64,000 nucleotides of DNA from Bidens hawaiensis (taxonomy: Eukaryota; Streptophyta; Magnoliopsida; Asterales; Asteraceae), in contig JAIQDT010001104.1 of assembly GCA_021521415.1 (NCBI GenBank), forward strand, positions 682,001 to 746,000, in the 5' to 3' direction. Position 1 is the stretch's first letter. Every line of letters starts with the position of its first letter. This document shows, piece by piece, positions 55,833 through 64,000 of the stretch. The notes beneath the pieces are model-generated. The model was given only the letters and a program-made list of their open reading frames with translations, had not been told where the DNA came from and did no database searches. A program made the translations under genes and the position numbers.

Positions 55833-56130
55833 TACAGCTGAAAAAAAATATAAAAATCAACAGGAGATTGAGCCCTAAAGAGGTACCTGAAAATATGGGT
55901 GGACGTTGAATCTGAAAGAAAATGATCGGGAATGAGGGTATAGAAAGAGAGTGGAAAGTTGGAAATTGGAACTACGCCTGAATACTAGTGGTACACTTGA
56001 GATTTGTAATCATATTCCCTCTTAAATTTAAATAAATACATATACATTCCACCACCCTATCATATCACATCATTTTTTGTTTTATTATATTTTTTTCTTC
56101 TTGCTATTGATCTTCTTGCTTGTTTTATTA

Positions 56131-56455
56131 GGTCAAGTCTAGTGTGGCGATGAAAAGAGCGAAAAGGGGCGAAATCTTGGTGGAACACCGTCCCCTGGCG
56201 ATTTTTGGGCGAAAAGGGGCGGGGGCGGATTGTTTTTGTCGCCGTGGAAGAAGAATAAATATTATTATTTTATTTTGTTTGTGTGTAGGGTATGTATATA
56301 TATATATGTATATATATAACACATATATATATTATTATAATACTATTTGTAGCCCCTACACCATTACACCCCAAAAACAAATTCCCATCCCTTGCTAACA
56401 AGGCGTCACACGGCGCAATTCGCCCACATTTATAGCCCCTCCACTACGCATAGCC
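56131..56455. mobile_element. Tourist-like MITE, family 2, copy b
   Basis: 325 bp flanked by TTA (56128-56130, 56456-56458). The right end in reverse complement is GGCTATGCGTAGTGGAGG, matching copy a at 19879; the left end GGTCAAGTCTAGTGTGG is diverged. Subterminal GGGCGAAAAGGGGCG blocks are shared. It lies upstream of the PWWP gene, on its promoter side. Confidence 0.8.
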
Positions 56456-56458
56456 TTA

Positions 56459-56924
56459 TTTTCTTTTTTTGGTTAAAGCCCAACAAAAGCATATTATAGA
56501 ATCACTTATTTCTTTGATCGACCATTTATATTACTCATGGGTTTGATCCTCATTATTTTCATTCATCGAGTATGAAACTGTGGGATTCTAGGTTCGCACA
56601 TCTTTGAGAGATGTACATTAGTGTGCGCTATCAGCCTTGACTTGGAGACTACCTTTATAAGAAAACCTATTTTTGAGGCAAATCTTCCTGATCTCAACCT
56701 TAAACCCATATTCTTCTTTGTCACATGTAAACTTAAACCCAAGATACCCCGTTTCTAAATGAGTCTTTAGATGCTCATTGTCTCACCTCAACCACTTATG
56801 CTAAAATCAATGACTTATCATAGTTGTTGGTTTAAAAATATTTATCAAATTGCAAACTTTAATTTATTTTATTACTTTTAAATAGCCATTGCTATCCAAT
56901 ACTTTTTATCCATTAATTCATTTA
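56459..56924. other. Intergenic, no gene recognised
   Basis: AT-rich spacer with no coding frame or repeat boundary seen. Confidence 0.5.
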
Positions 56925-56932
56925 CTATAAAC

Positions 56933-57145
56933 TAGGGATGAGCTTGGAATATACTATTACCGGCCGGTACCGATCCTGAAATTCGAAAATATTTTGTATC
57001 GATACCGAAATGTTAGGTTTGGTACCAGCATTTCATAAAAAATTCAAAAAGTATGATACCGTACTGCAGCGGTACCGAAAACTCAAAACTTGATACGGGT
57101 TCAGTACTAGACTACTGGTACCTTCACTGAAAACACGAATCCCTA
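56933..57145. mobile_element. hAT-type MITE with GGTACCG degenerate core
   Basis: 213 bp with a perfect 8-bp duplication CTATAAAC (56925-56932, 57146-57153). Ends are TAGGGATGAGC and, in reverse complement, TAGGGATTCGTG. The core has GGTACCGAT and GATACCG variants, like the 31682 element but more decayed. Confidence 0.85.
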
Positions 57146-57244
57146 CTATAAACTAGTAGTCTGATTTAATCATGAACACAATATCTCAACAAAGTGATAA
57201 CTTTCTTAAACGAGATGTTAAACCTCGTATAATCAAATTCATGG

Positions 57245-58240
57245 ATCCAATGTGGTGTAGTTAGGGGTGTACACGTACCGAACCGGACCGGACGGAAGCA
57301 TGTCCGTGTCCGTCCGTTAAGGTTTTTACGGACAAACGGACGGTTCACGAACACTCTCCCGAACGAAAATTCATGTCCGTGTATGTCCATTAAGAAATTG
57401 AGTTTGTTCATGTCCGTCCGTTAATATTGTAAACGGACGTTAACGGACACTAATGGACATTAATGGACAAACGAACATGTGAACATTAATGGACAACGAA
57501 CACTAATAGACAAATATAAACGGTTTCATAGTAAATACCAAACATGAATCTAAACAACTTCACCTACAAATTTGGAATTACATCATATAACATTCAAATA
57601 TACTTAACACTTAATATATTAATATAATGTGGATCACTATAATATAAGAGACATCAAACATGTGTAGTAATACAAAAGTGTGATTAATAACACTAGAAAT
57701 TCCACAATTAAATTACAATACTGGATATATCTAAACACTAACGATACCAGACGGACATTACCGGACGTAATCGGACGAACGTTACCGGACGTTCACGAAC
57801 ACTATCGAACGGACTTGGCCCTTGTCCGTGTTCGTCCGTTAAGCTTACCGAACGAAATTTTTTTGTCCGTGTCCGGTTCGTTTATTAAACGGACGAACAT
57901 AAACGAACTTTTTACCGAACGAACGACCGGACGTCCAGCGTTCGCTTACAGCCCTAGGTGTAGTGGTAAAAAAAATTTTGGGTTTTCTAATGGAGATCTA
58001 GGTTTGATTCTCACTTATAACACTTTAGGGATGACATGGATGACTCAATGAAGGAAGACCGAGATCTTTATGATCTCCAGTTCGATCCTGGGGTTGTCTG
58101 GGTTTTACCACCAGTGAGTCTTCGGGCGTGTGGGCTTTCAACGGAATTGTAGATAACTTAGCGGCATTTAAGGATTCTGTTCGACTTGGTTTGACCAACT
58201 AACGGTGGTCTTTTGCCATTGGGTCACTGATGGTTGGATG
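57245..58240 (+). mobile_element. SINE family S2, nearly full copy split by a hAT MITE
   Basis: The head GATCCAATGTGGTGTAGT (57245-57261) continues after the hAT MITE as GGTGTAGTGGTAAAA, an A-box-like stretch. GGTTTGATTCT at 58001-58011 fits a pol III B box at 9 of 11 positions. The body has AATGAAGGAAGACC, TTTTACCACCAGTGAGTCTTC, TAGATAACTTAGCGGC and the ending CATTGGGTCACTGATGG. A tRNA-derived SINE is the simplest reading. No flanking duplication was established. Confidence 0.68.
57262..57956. mobile_element. hAT-type MITE with CGGACG degenerate core
   Basis: 695 bp with a perfect 8-bp duplication GGTGTAGT (57254-57261, 57957-57964). Ends are TAGGGGTGTACACG and, in reverse complement, TAGGGCTGTAAGCG (11 of 14 identical). 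Both outer parts consist of GGACGGAC, TGTCCGTCCG, ACGGACGTTA and ACCGAACGAA variants; the middle is AT-rich. It is inserted in the head of a SINE. Confidence 0.9.
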
Positions 58241-58244
58241 TATT

Positions 58245-58650
58245 TCATGTATTAAAATAGTTTATTTAGTAATTTATATTTAATTTTTAGTTAAGATTGT
58301 GGCACTTCAAATATGTTTTTATGTTTTGTAGGTTTCAAAAGAGCATAACCTAAAACGATACACTTTTGATATTAATTGCTTATTTAACTCTAAAAGTGTT
58401 TTTTTTAAAAGAGTTCTTACTTTTTGAAAATGAGTTTTTAAAACAGTGTTTGAATTAGCTTATGTGGTTGGAAAATCAATAATCCAAAAAATTATTTTCT
58501 TTAAAATGTATTTGTTTTAGCTTATTTTCATAAAATGATCAAAAAGAACATAAAAATCAAACAGAGGTTGACATAATCACAAAAAAAATCATATTTTTTC
58601 ATGACCTATTCAATCTAAAAACAAGGGTCCTACTAGAGACATTAAAAAAT
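58245..58650. other. Intergenic, no gene recognised
   Basis: AT-rich spacer left of the large inverted repeat. No coding frame. Confidence 0.5.
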
Positions 58651-58699
58651 AAAAAAACACCCACCTAATCCACACCAAAAAATAAAAAACACCCACCTT

Positions 58700-60371
58700 T
58701 TGAAAAAATGTGTTTTTTTTTTGTCTTTTTTGATATTTTATTGTGTTTTTGTCTTTTTATTGTCTTTTCTTTTCTTTTATTTATTTTCTTTTGTTTGTTT
58801 TTGTTTTTGTATTAGTATTCTTTTAAAAAAAATACTTTTTAAATATATTTTTCATTTTAAACCAAGTTTCGGGTAAAACCGAGTAAAAGTCGAACTTTTC
58901 GTTTTAACGAGCTAATCACTGTTCAAATCACCAAAAATATTTCCTAACTTTTTTAACATATGTTTCATTTTATATTATTTAAATTTCTAAGTTTGTGGTG
59001 TGTTGGAACCAAACTTGGTTTAATACCAAGATCGAGAGGATTTACATTCGCTTAAACCTGAGTTTGGGACTTCAATTAATAAAAATTCTCAAACTTGCTT
59101 AAGCTACAGATTTTATTGAAGTGATTCATATATTTAAATAGAATTGTTTGACGAGTTTGAATAATACGAGGATATAAAATGAATTAAACAAAATTAAATA
59201 CTCAAAAATACAAGTTTTTATCAATACGAAAGTTCTGAATTACGTCGGGTAAACATAAACGAATACAAATACGAAAAATCTGAGATGTTACAACGACGGT
59301 AGAACAACGACGACGATGATGCTGGGGATAAGCTCACCACACGTAGACGAGACGACGACACGGGTGGTGCTGCGGTTTAGATTTGTTTTTGTGTTTTGTT
59401 TTTTTTTCGAAGTCGTTGTTATGTATTTAATACTATTATATAAATTTTGTTTTGTTTTAATTTTAAAATTGTTGTTTCGTTGTAATTTCAAAACCGATGA
59501 ATTGAAAACAAAAAATTATTGAAAATAAAAATTGGTTACATCCCAACTAACACAAAAACAAAACAAAATAAAAAATAAAAATGAAACAACAATTTTAAAA
59601 TTAAAACGAAACAACGTAAACAAAACAAAATTTATATAATAATATTAAATACATAACAATGAGTTCGAAAAAAAAAACAAAACACAAAAACAAATCTAAA
59701 CCGCAGCACCACCCGCGTCGTCTTCTCGTCTGCGTGTGGTGGGTTTATCCCGGCATCATCGCCGTCGTTTTTCTACCGTCGTTGTAACATCTCGGAATTT
59801 TTGTATTTGTATTCGTTTATGTTTACCCGACTGGGGAATGTAATTCGGAACTTTCTTATTAATAAGAACTTGTATTTTTGAGTATTTAATTTTGTTTAAT
59901 TCATTTTATATCCTCGTATTATTCAAACTCGTCAAACAATTCTATTTAAATATATCAATCACTTCAATAAAATCAGTAGCTTAAGCAAGTTTGACAATTT
60001 TTATTAATTAAAGTCTCAAACTCGGGTTTAAGCGAATGTAAATCTACTCGATCTTGGTATTAAACCAAGTTTGGTTCAAACACACCATAAACTTAGAAAT
60101 TTAAATAATATAAAATGAAACATAAGTTAAAAATGTTATGAAATATTTTTGGTGATTTGAACAGTGACTAGCTCGTTAAAACAAAAAGTTTGACTTTTAC
60201 TCGGTTTTACCCGAAACTTGGTTTAAAATGAAAAAAGTATTTTTTTTAAAATATTACTAATACAAATATAAAAACAAACAAAAGAAAAGAAATAAAAAAA
60301 AAGATAAAAGGATAAAAACACAATAAAATATCAAAAAAGACAAAAAAACATATTTTTCTAAAAGACCCCAC
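58700..60371. repeat. Large inverted repeat, arms about 790 bp, loop about 85 bp
   Basis: 58700-59496 pairs with 59581-60371. Long identical blocks in mirror order include GAACAGTGA/TCACTGTTC, TACTCGGTTTTACCCGAAAC, ATTAAACAAAATTAAATACTC and GGTGGTGCTGCGGTTTAGAT. By eye identity exceeds 90 percent. The inner 200 bp near the loop carry CGACG-rich sequence. The arms may extend to about 58,655 and 60,422 via a CACCCACC motif. No ORF is conserved across the arms, and no TSD or transposase was found. It could be a foldback transposon or an inverted duplication. Confidence 0.9.
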
Positions 60372-60429
60372 CAATATGCCATTAATTGTTCAATTCTTAA
60401 TGGATTGGTGGGTGTTTTGGAAACACCGT

Positions 60430-61440
60430 ATGGTGCATGTAAAAACCCCAAAAACAAACAAGAGATAATCATATACTCATTATTTCATTAGAGATAACAC
60501 CATAACTATATTATAATATTAATAAACAATATAAAAATATAACCGTTAGTGCATCATAAGGTTGATGTCAGATAAGTGTTGGCTTTTGCGTGCATCATAA
60601 AAAAATGGAAAATTCTCAAAAAAATTATTGAGAGAGAAATTGAAAATATCCAAAAGTTTTCTAAATTTCAATTTTAGTCCTTCAAAAATCATATCTGTTG
60701 ATACATTCGCAATCGTGCCGACAAATTTCGATAACCAATGTGGTAATAACACGTGTAAAGGTGACAACATATATTAGTTGAAATATGTCTTCGCCGTTAT
60801 TTTTAATCCAAAATCATCCCCTCAAAAACCATGGTTTTCCACTTAAATGTGTCTGGCACGTGAGTTTTCAAAAAAAGATGATATTCGTGTTTATTGAAAT
60901 TCTTCTCCTCGGATGCATTTCAGTTGAATATAATCTACTCAGATGAATTTAGTACAAATCTATTAGATCTGATAGTTTATTCTTAAAAAACATCTTTTTC
61001 GACATAACCACCGTCGCCACCACCATCTTCATAGTTTTCCGGTAAGTTTCCATTAGAAGCAAACAAAGTTTCTTTTTCTTGCTTCACATGGATGAGTTTA
61101 TTGGATTTTTGATTTTTTTTAATAAAGCAAATAAAGTACGGTTTCTTAATTGTTACTTTAAGTTGAATTAGAGTCCCCGTTAAGGATGTCCCATTATACT
61201 TAAAAATTTTGAAACCAGCATTTGTCACCCCTTTTAATTTTTTACAAAATCAATATTAATTCTTTTTGCAGTTTACTTTTATAAATCAATCCATAAAACA
61301 CCGCTTGTGTCCAAAAGTATTTATTATATGATGAACTTTATCGGCACTTTCCAATAGATTTCTTGTGAAGACGACCTTATTTGCCATTACTAGTAAAGGT
61401 ATATAAGAACTCATTTTTATATATATTTTTGAGTGACCTT
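60430..61440. other. Intergenic, no gene recognised
   Basis: AT-rich. ORFs at 60546-60770 and 60983-61228 (minus) have no domain. Confidence 0.5.
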
Positions 61441-61442
61441 TT

Positions 61443-61525
61443 GACATCGATCAAGGGCTCCGTGTAAGTGGGTTGAGCCAGCTGGCGATGGCCTTTTGTC
61501 ATTGGATCACCCCGTACGAAATACC
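61443..61525 (+). mobile_element. SINE family S2, 3' fragment
   Basis: TCAAGGGCTCCGTGTAAGTG, GGTTGAGCCAGCTGGCGATGG, and an ending ATTGGATCACCCCGTACG line up with the 3' parts of the copies at 48665 and 58240. Only the last 80 bp or so are present. Confidence 0.6.
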
Positions 61526-62407
61526 AAGACAATTCTTGTTATACATAAGGTCCGGTTCATCAAGTGGGTCAATTTGATCATGTACTTAACCACACCTGAA
61601 CCCGACAACCCACCATGAGCCCATGATCTTGTTATAGCCGCGTCTTTGCCATGCAACATGTTTTTTTTATTTTGCCATATTTTCAGTTTATTGTCTTTAG
61701 TTTCCTATGTTTCACGATCCAGTCGGTTATTACCTTAAATTATGGGGTCATGTTTGAGTTAGTTTATTTTGTGTTTTCCTATATGTACCATAATTTTAAG
61801 TAATGAAAGCAGTTTATACTAGGTTATAGTGGTTCGGGTAAATGTTAACTAACCAAAATTACGTCTACATTCTTTGATATCCACCAAATACTTGTTTTCA
61901 CTAACAGAGGTAGTGATCACCTTTACAACCATACAATTAAAAATGTAGTGATCATATATAGAATTGATTGTCTTACTAAAGGTTGTGATCATATCTCGAA
62001 AGACATTACATTGAATTAATCAAACATTCTTTCTCTTGCTTTTGAATCTTGGATTTTGAGATTAGACATAGATAGATAATCGTCATTAAAGAACATGAAA
62101 TACTTCGGGTTTTGAATATGCAAGAGGTTGATAAGCATGTCACTGAGAGAAAGAGAGATGCTTAAACATCCAAGAGGAAAGAGAGCGGCGAAAATGGCCA
62201 GGACAGCGGTGACTGACTAATTGATGAAGTGGTCCAACCTTGCACCGACCATGAATCTTATTATCCACCTTTCACTCTTGAAAATTAATCCTTTGAGGAT
62301 AGTGTATAATTTATTATAACTTTATGATAATACTTTTATCATAATGAAATCCATATATAATCAAGTAGGCCCACGATTGAGTAAGAAGGAGAGAAACAAG
62401 AACTTGT
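61526..62407. other. Intergenic, no gene recognised
   Basis: AT-rich with no coding frame or repeat boundary seen. Confidence 0.5.
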
Positions 62408-62660
62408 GTAACACCTTGAACCCGGGTGTTATAGCGGTTGGGTTATACATGTAACATAGTTCTTAAACTTAAAGTAATCATTTTTCAACACTATTAAAAA
62501 AAACCATATCATGAGGGCACAAATTAAAGTCATTCAATGTCATAACATTCAAATAAATAACGAAAACACAGCCACCGTCATTCATCGTCCTGCACCGACC
62601 ACTGCCCTCCGCCTCCATCGGGTGCCGCCCTCTCCCTCGCCCTCCGCCTTCCCTTGACCC
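62408..62660 (-). repeat. LTR-end fragment (TGTAACACC type)
   Basis: TGTAACACCTTGAACCCGGG at 62408 resembles the start of the solo LTR at 13494. The following 250 bp include a GC-rich stretch (CCGCCTCCATCGGGTGCC). No second end was found. Confidence 0.4.
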
Positions 62661-62669
62661 TTACGTCCT

Positions 62670-64000
62670 TCATGGTAATCTTATAATATTTCGTGTATAT
62701 TTGACGTTTTGATTCAAATATTCTTGTTTATTTGTTGAAATTAGAATGAATGAATGGATGTTGAAATTTGTTAATGTATCATCTTTTTTATATGTTATAA
62801 ACCTTAACTAACCCGAACCATCAAAATGACACGAACAATGAAACCATTTGAAAAAAAAAGAGTGTTGGTCCGGCACTAACTGGGATGTGATATATGCATC
62901 ATTTAAGTGTTAAACACACAATATGTGTGTGTGTAAAACTATTTTAAGTAGGGTATCGTATAATCAAACAACGTGCTGTCGATTAAACATAATAGAAGAG
63001 GGAAACATATATAGACCGTTATATGATCACATGATCGTTTTATATATTACCATTAAAACACAGCATTAACAAGCTTATTTGGTTTTTTACATTTATTATA
63101 ATTAAAAGTTGTTTTTGCTTATTTTGTTTCATACGTATATAATATTCGTGTTCCATTGCACATTTGAACACCAATTTTATTTTAATATAAAAAATGATCG
63201 TGACGCATGTAGTCATGAGATACAATGCATGGCATAACATGCCAACAAATTCCGTGCCCCTTTACTTGTTAATTCATCATTTGAACATGATTGCTAAAGT
63301 TGACTTCCAAATTACATTTTAATATTTATTTTGTCCATCCAAATTTTAGGTTCAATAATTGAGGAGATTGTTGTAAGTAAACAATAGAAAGTGCAAAGAC
63401 AGGGGAGGAGAATATATATAAGCAAACAACAAATAAAAACAGTTGCTTATGTATTTTTTATATATGAAGAAACAATCAAATTATTGAACTTTTAATTATT
63501 CATTATAGCATCATAAGATTGACCAAAAACGTTAACTATCATTACAAATAAAAATACGAGGTCATATCTGATGTGGTCCATATATCTGTTGCACATGCGT
63601 TTAAGACTTCTATTATATAAATATTATTATAATCATATCAAAAATCCAAAAGTACGAACGTATTTTAAAAGTTAATTATTTCTCAACGGGTGTTCTAGTG
63701 GTTGTAAAGTAACCCTTACCAAAATGGTGAAGATTCATACCTTTAAAGTGTCTTTTAGAAGAAAATATTGATTTTAAATTGTTACAACTATACTCAATTT
63801 ATTTTACTTTTATAAAAAAAATAGTGGCCGAGGCTGTCAATTTTAGTCTTGGTTGGTATACGGAGGTTTCGAAACGAGAATAAACGAAAAAAGATGTTTG
63901 AAATATTTTTCTTTTTTCTTTGTTTTTTTTTCTGTGGTAGATTTCAGTAAGAATAGAAAGCTAAACTTGAATTGGGTTGTGTGGTTTCTAATTAATTTTT
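62670..64000. other. Intergenic, no gene recognised
   Basis: AT-rich. A possible SINE head with a TAGTGGTTGTAAAG-like A box at about 63698 lacks a convincing B box. Confidence 0.45.

Noticed and set aside
58700..60371. Reading the inverted repeat as LTRs of a retrotransposon
   Set aside because: The arms are inverted, not direct, and no primer site or polypurine tract lies next to the loop.
63690..63780. A fourth SINE head
   Set aside because: The A-box-like string is present but the B box is poor and no family body follows.
1..64000. CRISPR arrays, operons, ribosome-binding sites and phage features
   Set aside because: Introns, pol III SINEs and plant transposons show this is nuclear plant DNA; no regularly spaced repeat-spacer pattern was seen.

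Overview
The window is nuclear DNA of a flowering plant. It is AT-rich, has GT-AG introns and plant regulatory-protein genes, and is dominated by LTR retrotransposons, SINEs and cut-and-paste transposons. The repeat types, especially abundant Harbinger ORF1 proteins of the kind often mis-named 'glutathione S-transferase T3-like', suggest a eudicot, probably Asteraceae. That placement is inference from memory, not a search result. No bacterial, organellar, rRNA or tRNA gene was seen.

Only two host genes can be supported. One is a two-exon Dof zinc-finger transcription factor (39,892-41,772, + strand). The other is a PWWP-domain chromatin protein (54,018-55,832, - strand) whose C-terminal tail appears frameshifted. 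Nearly all the rest is transposon.

Layout: 1-6,629 holds a Ty3/gypsy element that kept only gag, inserted into the gag of an Athila/Tat-like element. 6,847-11,684 is a row of DNA transposons (hAT MITE, Tourist MITE, Harbinger ORF1 element, MULE) plus a 5'-truncated SINE and a LINE scrap. 13,494-15,382 is a solo LTR with a perfect TSD. 17,456-19,802 is a small, decayed LTR element whose right LTR contains a hAT MITE. 22,681-26,600 has two copies of a Harbinger ORF1-only family. 31,014-36,003 is a 5 kb CACTA element containing nested insertions. 38,839-43,773 has a hAT MITE, the Dof gene, and a third Harbinger ORF1 copy with an intact reading frame. 46,094-47,972 is a Harbinger element carrying a dead HARBI1-type transposase. 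49,973-50,229 is a Stowaway MITE. 54-58 kb has the PWWP gene, a Tourist MITE, two hAT MITEs and a SINE. 58,700-60,371 is a near-perfect inverted repeat with arms of about 790 bp.

Three patterns stand out. (1) Seven hAT-type MITEs, most with 8-bp TSDs and Ac-like TAGGGATG/TAGGGGTG ends, each have a core made of a different degenerate, often palindromic, short repeat (ACCGGT, GGTACC, CGGACG, GGTTATAACC and others). (2) Harbinger functions are split between elements: four copies carry only the Myb/SANT-like ORF1 and a separate element with related ends carries only the transposase. (3) The 58.7-60.4 kb hairpin could be a source of small RNAs if it is transcribed.
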